Source of the DNA: an uncultured Bacilli bacterium
GTDB lineage: Bacteria > Bacillota_I > Bacilli_A > RF39 > UBA660
DNA length: 60,212 nt
Reading direction: 5' to 3'
Assembly (NCBI GenBank): GCA_910579535.1
Contig: CAJTUR010000004.1
Span: forward strand, 1-60,212
Shown here: positions 1-7,403 of the stretch, in pieces
Layout of the letters: the number at the start of each line of letters is the position of its first letter
Numbering within the stretch: position 1 is the first letter of the stretch
Translations under genes and position numbers: made by a program
Notes under the pieces: model-generated
The model's database searches: none
What the model was told of the DNA's origin: nothing
What the model saw: the letters and a program-made list of their open reading frames with translations, nothing else

Positions 1-52
1 AGATGAAACAATCGTGTTTGTATTTTGATATATCTATTCCAACATATATCAT
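1..52 (-). CDS. IS110-family transposase, N-terminal fragment
   Basis: Only the first 17 residues are inside the window. They read MIYVGIDISKYKHDCFI, the characteristic start of IS110/IS1111 transposases (RuvC-like DEDD fold); the Asp in GIDIS is the first catalytic acid. The start is the ATG at 52-50 rather than the in-frame ATG at 58-56, because the AAGGAGGT ribosome site at 68-61 lies 8 bases before the former and only 2 before the latter. The rest of the gene leaves the window to the left, so intactness cannot be judged. Confidence 0.8.
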   Translation of the reverse strand, partial: MIYVGIDISKYKHDCFI

Positions 53-74
53 ATACATGCACCTCCTTGGTTAG

Positions 75-245
75 TTTTTTAATGCCTGTATGTTTGCCAC
101 AAAAGCTTTCTATCTTGTAACCTCGCTGAACCTATAAAACGTCGTAATGCGTTAACTAACTAATCAACAATGAAAATAAAAAGTCTGTGGTAAGAGCCTT
201 TCTAAACAGTCAAAGCTGTAGAAATAAAAAAACAAATCCACAGGC
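75..245 (-). ncRNA. candidate IS110 bridge RNA
   Basis: In IS110-group elements the long non-coding end upstream of the transposase gene encodes a bridge RNA that pairs with target and donor DNA. Here, on the minus strand, a TATAAT (258-253) precedes a nested structure. An outer stem CTGTGG/CCACAG (243-238 with 190-185) encloses two unequal single-stranded sides, then an inner stem AGAAA/TTTCT plus ACAG/CTGT (224-216 with 209-199) with a six-base loop. An AACG/CGTT hairpin (138-141 with 150-153) follows nearer the gene. Stem, internal loop, stem is the shape expected of a target-binding loop. The stems are seen; the function and the RNA ends are inferred. Confidence 0.45.
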
Positions 246-335
246 AAGAGTTATTATAACTCAAAATATAAATAGAAAGGATCAATCAAATAGATTAATA
301 ATTTCTATAAGATTGATTATACGAGGAATAAAAAA

Positions 336-629
336 ATGATAAAATATTTAGAAAAAGAAAATTTAACCGATTTAGTAAAAGAGGGAATACACATCGTTGA
401 TTTCTACGCCGATTGGTGTGGCCCTTGTAAGATGCTAGGAAGCGTTTTAGAAAATATGGAAGAAGTAAACATTATAAAAATAAACACCGATACTCACCAA
501 GAATTAGCAAGTGAATATGGGATTATGAGTATTCCAACTCTAATCTTTTTTAAAGACGGAAAAGAAATCAGAAAAGAAATTGGCTTTAAAGATGAAGAAC
601 AACTAAGAAACATCCTAGAAACCTTATAA
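336..629 (+). CDS. trxA: thioredoxin-like protein
   Basis: A 97-residue single-domain thioredoxin, a cytosolic dithiol reductant. The redox motif WCGPCK is at residues 27-32 in the usual FYADWCGPCK context, and the cis-proline loop is present as SIPTL near residue 67. The length is slightly short of the usual 103-107 residues, with a short N-terminus. A GAGG ribosome site sits 9 bases before the ATG. It stands alone, between the IS110 end and a terminator hairpin immediately after its stop. No thioredoxin reductase is nearby. A specialised thioredoxin is possible, but the fold and active site are clear. Confidence 0.9.
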   Translation: MIKYLEKENLTDLVKEGIHIVDFYADWCGPCKMLGSVLENMEEVNIIKINTDTHQELASEYGIMSIPTLIFFKDGKEIRKEIGFKDEEQLRNILETL

Positions 630-652
630 GATAGCAAAAACTATCTTTTTCT
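628..652 (+). terminator. Rho-independent terminator after trxA
   Basis: Inverted repeat AAGATAG / CTATCTT (628-634 and 641-647) with a six-base loop and a T run. It begins inside the trxA stop codon. Confidence 0.75.
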
Positions 653-697
653 TTACATAAAGTGAAAAGATAAGTATATAACTTTAGGTGAAAGGGT

Positions 698-998
698 ATG
701 GCGTTAAATGAAAAGCAAAAAAATGAAAAGAAAATATTTTTCTTAAGACATGGAGAAAATTGTGATAAAGTTTATAAATTTCCATCTATTCCTGAAGGAA
801 AAACGAAACATTATTATAAAACTCCTTATGAAAATGCCCGAAATAAATTATTAAATTATTAGAAAGAACATCAAAGTTTAGAACAGAAAAAAGCACTTTT
901 TATACGCAAAAGTTACCCAAACTGAATTAAAAGCGAATCTATTTACAAAATTTTCACAAATTTATCAATCTGTTTTAACGGAAGTTAATTATCATTAA
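698..998 (+). pseudogene. decayed small gene of unknown function
   Basis: An ATG at 698, preceded by AGGTGAAAGGG, opens a 54-residue frame containing KKIFFLRHGENCDKVYKF and ending in TAG at 860. Reading through the TAG, the same frame continues for 20 coding-like codons (KEHQSLEQKKALFIR...). A one-base shift near 908 then opens a further coding-like segment (TQTELKANLFTKFSQIYQSV...) ending at TAA 996. The pattern fits an original protein of about 100 residues broken by a nonsense change (TAG perhaps from TGG) and an indel. I do not recognise the family. A 54-residue functional protein is possible but less likely. Confidence 0.5.
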
Positions 999-1049
999 AA
1001 TATGTGAAAAGAAAATAATATTTGCCATGATAAAATCGTTCTAAATCTA

Positions 1050-1078
1050 TTGTTTTTTGCATAAAAAAAGAGTATAGT
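1050..1078 (+). promoter_or_regulatory. SigA-type promoter of the NfeD/SPFH operon
   Basis: TTGTTT (1050-1055), a 17-base spacer, then TATAGT (1073-1078), ending 19 bases before the start codon at 1098. Confidence 0.7.
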
Positions 1079-1097
1079 AAACAAAAGGAAGTGAATT

Positions 1098-1523
1098 ATG
1101 GATTTATGGATTCTTTGGTTAATTGTTGTTATTTTCTTATCTATAGCTGAAGTAAGTACTCTAAATCTAGTCTCAATATGGTTTATAATAAGTGGAATCA
1201 TATCACTCATAGCTTCATTCTTTATTGAAAATTTCTTTATTCAATTTGCCATATTTGTAATACTTGGAATACTACTTTTAATAACCACTAGAAAAATATT
1301 AGAAAAAACACTAAAACCAAAATCAGAAAAAACCAATTTAGATCGTGTGATTGGTATGACCGCAATTGTCACAAATCCTATAAGTAAAAATCATATAGGA
1401 GAAGTAAAAGTGGACGGAAAACATTGGAGTGCCATTTCAGATGAAAAATTGGAAAAAGACGACGAAGCCGTTGTAGAAAAAATCGACGGAGTAAAATTAA
1501 TGGTTAGAAAGAAGGAAGTTTAA
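1098..1523 (+). CDS. NfeD-family membrane protein
   Basis: A 141-residue protein with three closely packed hydrophobic segments (about residues 3-65) followed by a small soluble domain (about 80-141) of OB-fold type, with the family's GMTAIVTNPI and GEVKVDGKHWSA features. This is the short NfeD class without the ClpP-like protease domain. NfeD proteins pair with SPFH/stomatin proteins in membrane-organisation complexes, and here the SPFH gene follows one base after the stop. The AAGGAAG ribosome site is well placed. The role, membrane microdomain maintenance, is inferred from the family and the pairing. Confidence 0.85.
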   Translation: MDLWILWLIVVIFLSIAEVSTLNLVSIWFIISGIISLIASFFIENFFIQFAIFVILGILLLITTRKILEKTLKPKSEKTNLDRVIGMTAIVTNPISKNHIGEVKVDGKHWSAISDEKLEKDDEAVVEKIDGVKLMVRKKEV

Positions 1524-1524
1524 T

Positions 1525-2418
1525 ATGCCATTTTTAATTGCTATTTTAATAATTGTTATTATCATTGTTATCCCTTGTGTAAAAGTCGTTCCACAAGCGA
1601 AAACATATGTAATCGAAAGACTAGGTTCTTATTATACGACTTGGAAAAATGGGTTACATTTTAAAATCCCATTTGTAGATCGTGTAGCGAATCAAGTAAG
1701 TTTAAAAGAAATTGTTAAAGACTTTGCACCTCAACCTGTAATTACTAAAGATAATGTAACAATGCAAATCGATACAGTGGTTTATTTTCAAATCACCGAT
1801 GCTAAACTTTATACGTATGGGGTAGAATACCCAATTAGTGCTATTGAAAATTTAACAGCCACCACTTTAAGAAATATTATTGGAGAATTAGAACTGGACC
1901 AAACATTAACATCAAGAGATATTATAAACTCAAAAATGCGTTCTATTTTAGACGAAGCAACAGACCCTTGGGGAATTAAAGTCAATCGTGTCGAAGTAAA
2001 AAATATTTTGCCACCCAAAGACATTCAAGAAGCCATGGAAAAACAAATGCGTGCTGAACGCGAAAGAAGAGAAAAAATTCTTCAAGCTGAAGGAGAAAAG
2101 AAATCAAGTGTTTTAATCGCTGAAGGAGAAAAAGAAAGTGCTATTCTTCGTGCCGAAGCTGAAAAAGAATCAAAAATAAAAAGAGCTGAAGGAGAAGCTG
2201 AAGCCATGCTTAAAATTAAAACCGCAGAAGCTGAAGGAATTAAACTTTTAAAAGATGCGAAAGCAGATAGTTCTGTATTAACTTTAAAAAGTTATGAAAC
2301 CTTATCAAATATGGCTAATGGTCAGGCCACTAAAATTATTGTACCAAGTGATTTACAAGGTGTGGCTACATTTGGAACCGCTATAAAAGAAGTAATGAAT
2401 GATAAAAATAACAAATAA
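1525..2418 (+). CDS. SPFH/Band 7 (stomatin/QmcA-like) membrane scaffold protein
   Basis: 297 residues: one N-terminal membrane anchor (about 2-18), the SPFH domain (about 20-185, with VPQAKTYVIERLGSY and DNVTMQIDTVVYFQI), then an Ala/Glu-rich helix with repeated EGEK/EAEKE units (about 185-235) that forms the coiled coil used for oligomerisation. It is co-transcribed with the NfeD gene: stop and start are separated by one base and the AAGGAAG ribosome site lies in the end of the upstream gene. SPFH proteins form ring-like membrane scaffolds. No client is evident in the window. Confidence 0.9.
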   Translation: MPFLIAILIIVIIIVIPCVKVVPQAKTYVIERLGSYYTTWKNGLHFKIPFVDRVANQVSLKEIVKDFAPQPVITKDNVTMQIDTVVYFQITDAKLYTYGVEYPISAIENLTATTLRNIIGELELDQTLTSRDIINSKMRSILDEATDPWGIKVNRVEVKNILPPKDIQEAMEKQMRAERERREKILQAEGEKKSSVLIAEGEKESAILRAEAEKESKIKRAEGEAEAMLKIKTAEAEGIKLLKDAKADSSVLTLKSYETLSNMANGQATKIIVPSDLQGVATFGTAIKEVMNDKNNK

Positions 2419-2451
2419 CTATTATCAAGTTAAATAACGGTTAAGATTTTT

Positions 2452-2508
2452 AAAGACGCAACCTTAAGCAAGTAGAAAAATTTGTTTTTGGGCAGTGTCT
2501 TTTTTTAT
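2452..2508 (+). terminator. weak terminator after the SPFH gene
   Basis: AAAGACGC (2452-2459) can pair with GTGTCTTT (2495-2502, one G-T pair) before a T run, with a long 35-base loop. It is the only candidate before the next promoter. Confidence 0.4.
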
Positions 2509-2535
2509 ACTAAAATGTATTGAAATTAGTTATTA

Positions 2536-2565
2536 ATGCCAAAATTTCGAGAAAAATGGTATAAT
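2536..2565 (+). promoter_or_regulatory. extended -10 promoter of the Fic-like gene
   Basis: TGGTATAAT (2557-2565) is a perfect extended -10. ATGCCA at 2536-2541, 18 bases upstream, is a weak -35. Confidence 0.6.
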
Positions 2566-2596
2566 GTGATTAATAAAAAATTATGGAGAAGTTTTT

Positions 2597-3261
2597 ATGG
2601 AAAATAAATACAAATTGTCCAGAGAACAAAACGTTTTCATAGCTAAAAGAAATATTGTAGATTATATTTGGAAAAGTGCTAATTTAGAAGGAATAGAAGT
2701 TACTTACTCAGAAACTCAAGCCATTTATGATGGTGGAATTGTAAATGGACTTACTGTCGATAATGTTATTGCTATCAATAATTTAAAATACGCTTGGCAA
2801 TTTATACTAGAAGAAGAGGATGTAAATAATGAATTTAAAGCAATAAGTTATTTACATAAATTAGTTTGTGATAAATTAGTGTTCGAAGAAAATCTTGGAA
2901 AAATAAGAACAACTCCTGTAAATATTGGAGAAACGAAATGGCAGCCCAGTTTTCCCATTGAAAGCCAAATAAAAGAAGAATTAGAAAGTCTATTAAATCA
3001 AAGTGAAAAACAAAAACAGAAATAGCTATTGAAATAATGTTATGGCTGATGAGAAGACAAATGTTTATTGATGGAAATAAACGAGTAGCAATGCTTTTTG
3101 CCAATAAAATAATGATTGAGAATGGTTGTGGCATACTTACTATTGCTCAAGACAATCAAACTTTGTTTTTAGAAATGTTAATTAACTATTATGAAACAGG
3201 AGATAATTCAGATTTAAAAAAATGGATTTATGAAACAAGTATTGATGGAATAAATTTATAA
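2597..3261 (+). pseudogene. Fic/Doc-family gene broken by a frameshift
   Basis: The first frame (2597-3025) gives 142 residues and stops just after an A-rich stretch. The second frame holds the Fic core from about 3012 to 3261, with QMFIDGNKRVAM. Joined, they give a normal-sized single-domain Fic protein of about 220 residues. A one-base loss in the A5 run near 3006-3016 accounts for the shift. The Fic motif normally begins HxFxxGN; here the catalytic His position is Gln, a variant also found in some related Firmicutes proteins, so it cannot be blamed on decay alone. Intact Fic enzymes AMPylate proteins. A sequencing error in the A run is the main alternative. Confidence 0.75.
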
Positions 3262-3504
3262 GATAGAAAGATAAAAAATGGTCTATAATTTTAATTACCT
3301 TGAATGATTTGAATTTTGCTCTTGACAAATGGGGAGAAACTCTTCATAAGAGGGCTAAAGAAATAGAAAAAAATCGCTGAAAACGGTTTTTCTTTTGTTT
3401 TAATTTTAAAACAGGTAATTAATAAACCTTACACATTATTATAGAGTTATATAAAACTTAGTAGTATAATATTGATTATCATATTGTAAAAGGAGTAGTA
3501 AAAG
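3262..3504 (+). other. intergenic stretch with coding remnant, hairpin and promoter
   Basis: A 26-codon open segment at 3300-3380 (NDLNFALDKWGETLHKRAKE...) looks protein-like but has only a TTG to start from and no ribosome site, so it is probably a remnant. It runs into a terminator hairpin. A TATAAT at 3465-3470 without a good -35, and AAAAGGAG at 3487-3494, serve the next gene. Confidence 0.35.
3369..3396 (+). terminator. Rho-independent terminator
   Basis: AAAAATCG (3369-3376) pairs with CGGTTTTT (3384-3391, one G-T pair) around a 7-base loop, followed by T-rich DNA. Confidence 0.5.
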
Positions 3505-4794
3505 ATGTTTAAAAAACAAAAATTAGTAGAAGCACCACTTGGTTATTGGGAAGAAAAATCTTATATGTTAGCCATACCCGAAAAAGAAGAAAATGATGAA
3601 ATTCTGAAAAAAAGTTTAGAGCGTATTGCAAGCATTAAAGGTGTTAAAATAAAAGAGGATCATTATGATCGTGAAAAAAATCTTTTTTATGTCACAATAA
3701 TTTATGAAAAAGAAGAATATGAAATTGGTTTTTATGTTGGGGACGTGTCTATTCCTAACTATTACTTAAACAAAAATTATCTTTTCAAAGAAGAAGAAAA
3801 AGAGCTTCTTTTAAATGCCAAAAGAGCGTTAACCCTATTTATGAAATTTCATGATCATCCTAAAAAAGATTATCATTTACAAATAAAATTAGCGTACGCA
3901 ATGGTTCCTGATTTAATTGGAGTAATGGATGAAAGTGCGGAAAAAGTGCTTCCTAAAAAGTGGGTAGAATTAAGTGCGAAATCTAGCGTAGAGCCAAGTG
4001 CTAAAGATTTATTCTTAGTTCAAGCCGTTTCTGAAGAAAAAGGAAGCGTTTGGCTTCATACTCATGGACTTTGTCGATGTGGCATCACTGAGTTAGAAAT
4101 ATTGGATTCAAAAAATGAGAACTATCAAAATCATTACAACTTAATTGCAACTTATGCGATGTATTTAATTGACAAAAAAAGCGAAGTTGATCCAAGAAAT
4201 AATGGGGCTTATATAGGACGCTTAATAAATGGCTATCCTGTAGTAGTCACTTGTAAATCATGGATAGAAGGATTAAAAGAATACAAAAAAATAGACTTGG
4301 GAGGAGAAAAAGACCGCCAATCGGGCCACAACAGTTGGACCAGTATCGTCTTTCTATACAAAAGTGAAAAAGATGAAGAAAAAGGCAAAGTCAGTAAAAT
4401 TACCGATTACGATCAATTATGGGGAGACAATCCAATCTTTTTTATCAGTAACGAAGAAACAAGTCGTATGAAAGCGCTTGCTATCGAACGATTTAATTAC
4501 GTAAAAGAAAGTTTTAAAAATAAAGAAAACAAGATTCTCATAAAAGTAGGGTTACCTTTAGAAGAAAAAGGCCAATTTGAACACATCTGGTTTGAACTTT
4601 TAGAATTAAAAGAAAACAAATTTAAAGCCAAGTTGACACAAGAACCCTATGATGTAAAAGATTTGCATACAGGAGATGAAGCATGGTATACGACTCAAGA
4701 AATCACCGATTGGATTATTTACACCAAAGACTTTGCTGTGAATCCAAATAACGCTTACCTTTTAGAAATAGAAAAAGAAACAAAAAGAAAGTAG
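3505..4794 (+). CDS. DUF4026 protein with C-terminal DUF2314-like domain
   Basis: A 429-residue soluble protein. The body resembles the DUF4026 family, recognised from the segment VWLHTHGLCRCGITELEILD (about 181-200). The last 100 residues resemble DUF2314 (EHIWFELLELKENKFKAKL, then HTGDE and EITDWIIYT). No catalytic motif is obvious; the conserved His-rich WLHTHGLCRCG patch could bind metal. AAAAGGAG lies 10 bases before the ATG. The next gene starts 7 bases after the stop, so the two are co-transcribed. Function unknown; the family assignment is from memory of its motifs. Confidence 0.7.
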   Translation: MFKKQKLVEAPLGYWEEKSYMLAIPEKEENDEILKKSLERIASIKGVKIKEDHYDREKNLFYVTIIYEKEEYEIGFYVGDVSIPNYYLNKNYLFKEEEKELLLNAKRALTLFMKFHDHPKKDYHLQIKLAYAMVPDLIGVMDESAEKVLPKKWVELSAKSSVEPSAKDLFLVQAVSEEKGSVWLHTHGLCRCGITELEILDSKNENYQNHYNLIATYAMYLIDKKSEVDPRNNGAYIGRLINGYPVVVTCKSWIEGLKEYKKIDLGGEKDRQSGHNSWTSIVFLYKSEKDEEKGKVSKITDYDQLWGDNPIFFISNEETSRMKALAIERFNYVKESFKNKENKILIKVGLPLEEKGQFEHIWFELLELKENKFKAKLTQEPYDVKDLHTGDEAWYTTQEITDWIIYTKDFAVNPNNAYLLEIEKETKRK

Positions 4795-4801
4795 AAAAAG
4801 A

Positions 4802-5980
4802 ATGAACGAACTAAAATGCCCAAATTGCGGAGCACTATTTGAAGTCAACGAAACACACTATGAATCGATAGCTAAACAAATAAAAAACAATGAGTTTTTA
4901 AAAGAAGTAGAGTTAAAAGAAAGAGAATTTCAAAAAGAAAAAGAAAGCGCTATAAAACTAACAGAAATAACCCTTGAAAAAAAGTATTTAGAAGAATTAA
5001 ATAAAAAGACCCTTGAAATGAATGACCTCGAAAATCAAATCAAACAAAATAAAACAGAAAATGAACTTCGCATAAAAAATACCCTTTTTGAAAAAGAGGA
5101 GGAAATAGCTCATTTAAATAACGAATTACAATTAAAAACGAATGAATACCTATTAAAAGAGAAAAATTTAAAGGAAAGTTATGAAGAAAAAATAAAAGAT
5201 AAAGAAGAGCAAATTGCCTATTATAAAGAATTTAAAGCCAAACAATCGACAAAAATGATTGGAGAATCATTAGAACTTCATTGTAGCAATGAATTTAACA
5301 AATTACGTCCTCTATTTAAAAACGCTTATTTTGAAAAAGACAACAACGTGAAAACAGGTTCCAAAGGAGATTTTATATATCGGGATTACGATGATGAAGG
5401 ATTAGAATTCGTCTCAATCATGTTTGAAATGAAAAACGAAGCCGATGAAACCAGTACCAAACATAAAAATGAAGATTTCTTAAAAGAATTAGACAAAGAC
5501 CGTAAAGAAAAGAAATGTGAATACGCGGTATTAGTTTCGCTTCTTGAAATTGAAAACGATTATTATAATAATGGAATTGTTGACGTTTCCCATAAATATG
5601 AAAAAATGTATGTCATTAGACCTCAATTTTTTATACCCTTAATTACGCTGATAAGAGGCTTAGCCATTCATGCCTTAGACTATAAAAAAGAATTGGAAAT
5701 CGTGAAAAATCAAAATTTAGATATTGCCCATTTTGAAGAAAACATGAATGCTTTTAAAGAAGGCTTTGGTCGAAACTATCGTTTAGCTAGTGATAAATTT
5801 AAAAAAGCTATTGAGGAAATCGACAAAACCATTGACCACTTACAGAAAACAAAAGAAGCCTTATTATCGAGTGAAAATAATCTTCGGTTAGCTAATAATA
5901 AAGCTGAAGACCTAAGCATTAAAAAATTAACACATAATAGTGAAACCATGAAAGAATTATTTGAAAAATTAAAACAATAA
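4802..5980 (+). CDS. DUF2130 protein (zinc motif, coiled coil, nuclease-like domain)
   Basis: 392 residues: a short N-terminal CPNCGALFEV motif (C6, C9), a long Glu/Lys-rich coiled coil (about 15-150), then the DUF2130 domain. Within it GESLELHCSNEFNKLRP, KGDF (D190) and FEMKNE (E209, K211) give a D...ExK arrangement like PD-(D/E)XK nucleases, followed by a second helical region. The fold resemblance is an inference from the acidic and lysine pattern. It is co-transcribed with the DUF4026 gene. The biological role is not established. A strong bidirectional terminator follows immediately. Confidence 0.75.
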   Translation: MNELKCPNCGALFEVNETHYESIAKQIKNNEFLKEVELKEREFQKEKESAIKLTEITLEKKYLEELNKKTLEMNDLENQIKQNKTENELRIKNTLFEKEEEIAHLNNELQLKTNEYLLKEKNLKESYEEKIKDKEEQIAYYKEFKAKQSTKMIGESLELHCSNEFNKLRPLFKNAYFEKDNNVKTGSKGDFIYRDYDDEGLEFVSIMFEMKNEADETSTKHKNEDFLKELDKDRKEKKCEYAVLVSLLEIENDYYNNGIVDVSHKYEKMYVIRPQFFIPLITLIRGLAIHALDYKKELEIVKNQNLDIAHFEENMNAFKEGFGRNYRLASDKFKKAIEEIDKTIDHLQKTKEALLSSENNLRLANNKAEDLSIKKLTHNSETMKELFEKLKQ

Positions 5981-6012
5981 AAAATTCCGTTTGCAATAAA
6001 CGGAATTTTTTT
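5980..6012. terminator. bidirectional terminator between convergent genes
   Basis: A perfect 13-base stem, AAAAATTCCGTTT / AAACGGAATTTTT (5980-5992 and 5998-6010), with a 5-base loop and T runs on both strands. It ends the DUF2130 gene and the convergent gene at 6015. Confidence 0.9.
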
Positions 6013-6014
6013 AC

Positions 6015-7268
6015 TTAAGCTTGATTAGGAATAAATTCAAACAACTGATTTAAATCGCCAAAAAGTGACGCATTTTCAAGAATAAAACTTTGAAAAGTCT
6101 CATGACTCATAAATTTCTCAAGTGAAGCATTTAAATCTTCATTGATAAAGTCTTCAAGTTCAATAATCGGTGTTATCTTTTCTTTTGTAATGGTTCCTTC
6201 TGTTTGATAAGAAAAATCAATTTGAATTGAACCATGAAGGTCGTCATCCATTTCTAATAAAAACGAATAAACTTGATTCTCTATTTTTAGCGAAACCGTT
6301 CCTGTTTTCGTTTGACCATCGTTCTTAATAAAATAGTGATAAGCCTTTTCATTCTCTTCAATAAGTTGAATTGAATCATTATTTTCTTTTAATTCAATAC
6401 CTAAAAAGTCATGACTAAAAGGTTTGGTATAAATTGAAATAAAACTCGTTCCTGAATAATCTTTAATAAAATCATCCACATTAAACTCATTTAATGACGT
6501 TCTAAAATCATTTTCATCCATTTGAATAAGACGACTCATACTCTTTACAAAATCCTCATTCTTCATTTTTTCCACAAGAACTAATAGAATGGCTTTAGTA
6601 TTTTTATCATCTAAAACCAAACTATTTTTATTCGCTGTAATCGTTTTTCCTTGATAAGGAATTTTTTCAGTTTCTACTTTAAAATAGTCTTTCTTTAAAG
6701 CCTGTAATAAAGCTTCTTCCAACGTATTTAACACAATCTCTAAATCACTTTTATAATTTTTTAAACCCTCAAGATTGAATGTGTCCATTTGTTCTTCCAT
6801 AGGAACATGAATGTATTGGTCATAGAAATTTTTTAACTGAATGTAAGCCTCTTTGTTTTCCATATACAGAAGAAAACGAATCAAATCTTTACCATTATAG
6901 TTTATGCCAAATGCTCCATCTAGCGCTTTCTTATCAAAGTCATAAGCGTATTGATAATCAAAATCCATTTTGTTCAACACATTTAAAAATGTCTCTAATT
7001 CACTATTTTGACTATGAAGATTGGTTTTAATGTTAAATTGACTTCCAAAAAAGGTAAAATCCTCTGGAGTACTTTGAGATTGTTTTAGTAGTAAAGCTTT
7101 AGATTCTTTTAGAACCGTATCAAATACTTTTTCAGGGTCACCTTTCTTAAACTTGAATGCAACTAGACCAACGAGTAACGTAGCCATAAAAAGAAACCCG
7201 AAGGTAAAGAAAAGGACTTTTTTCTTAGAATGAGCAAGTTCATTCCCTTGTTCCATTTTATTATCCAT
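6015..7268 (-). CDS. membrane-anchored extracytoplasmic protein, unknown
   Basis: 417 residues with a short charged cytosolic N-terminus, one membrane segment (about 20-40, FFTFGFLFMATLLVGLVAF) and a large outside domain without cysteines. It has no lipobox and no catalytic motif I can name. Alternating short strands and repeated ELEDFIN / NVDDFI-type segments suggest a repeated alpha/beta fold, as in cell-surface proteins of unknown function (DUF6583-like; unsure). AAGGAG lies 8 bases before the ATG. It is monocistronic, with its own promoter and sharing the 5980-6012 terminator. Confidence 0.6.
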   Translation of the reverse strand: MDNKMEQGNELAHSKKKVLFFTFGFLFMATLLVGLVAFKFKKGDPEKVFDTVLKESKALLLKQSQSTPEDFTFFGSQFNIKTNLHSQNSELETFLNVLNKMDFDYQYAYDFDKKALDGAFGINYNGKDLIRFLLYMENKEAYIQLKNFYDQYIHVPMEEQMDTFNLEGLKNYKSDLEIVLNTLEEALLQALKKDYFKVETEKIPYQGKTITANKNSLVLDDKNTKAILLVLVEKMKNEDFVKSMSRLIQMDENDFRTSLNEFNVDDFIKDYSGTSFISIYTKPFSHDFLGIELKENNDSIQLIEENEKAYHYFIKNDGQTKTGTVSLKIENQVYSFLLEMDDDLHGSIQIDFSYQTEGTITKEKITPIIELEDFINEDLNASLEKFMSHETFQSFILENASLFGDLNQLFEFIPNQA

Positions 7269-7303
7269 AAACTCAACTCCTTAATATACTTGGATATATT
7301 ACT

Positions 7304-7312
7304 ATCATAGCA
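7304..7312 (-). promoter_or_regulatory. extended -10 promoter for the 6015-7268 gene
   Basis: Minus strand TGCTATGAT (7312-7304), an extended -10; no convincing -35. Confidence 0.5.
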
Positions 7313-7378
7313 TAAATAAAGAAAAATTTTCGTTATTTCATTAAATTTTTTCTAAAAAATGTTTTTAATCTCAAATTT

Positions 7379-7387
7379 TGTTATAAT
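7379..7387 (+). promoter_or_regulatory. extended -10 promoter of priA
   Basis: TGTTATAAT (7379-7387), ending 16 bases before the chosen priA start. It lies inside the longer open frame and so argues against a start further upstream. Confidence 0.65.
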
Positions 7388-7403
7388 GAAAAAGGTGATG
7401 ACA

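Larger units (their letters stand above)
1..265 (-). mobile_element. IS110-family insertion sequence, partial (transposase 5' end plus non-coding end)
   Basis: The left edge of the window is the 5' end of an IS110-type transposase gene read leftwards, followed outward by about 200 bases of non-coding, hairpin-rich DNA before the thioredoxin gene. IS110 elements lack terminal inverted repeats, so the outer boundary cannot be fixed from this copy. I place it near 259-275, because a lone -10 box (ATTATA on the plus strand, 253-258) has no -35 partner, as expected when the -35 is supplied by the opposite element end in the circular form. The boundary is an inference; the family call rests on the protein N-terminus. 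Confidence 0.7.

Noticed and set aside
281..317. ATCAATC...GATTGAT inverted repeat before trxA as an operator
   Set aside because: The arms are AT-rich, 7 bases long with a 23-base loop, and a match of this kind is expected by chance in this sequence.
2419..2500. Riboswitch between the SPFH gene and the Fic-like gene
   Set aside because: The region lies downstream of the operon and ahead of a separate promoter at 2557; the pairing found is a weak terminator and no known aptamer core is visible.
2997..3040. Programmed frameshift joining the two Fic halves
   Set aside because: The site is a plain A-rich run without a recognisable slippery heptamer plus stem or upstream ribosome-like stimulator; a simple indel explains it.
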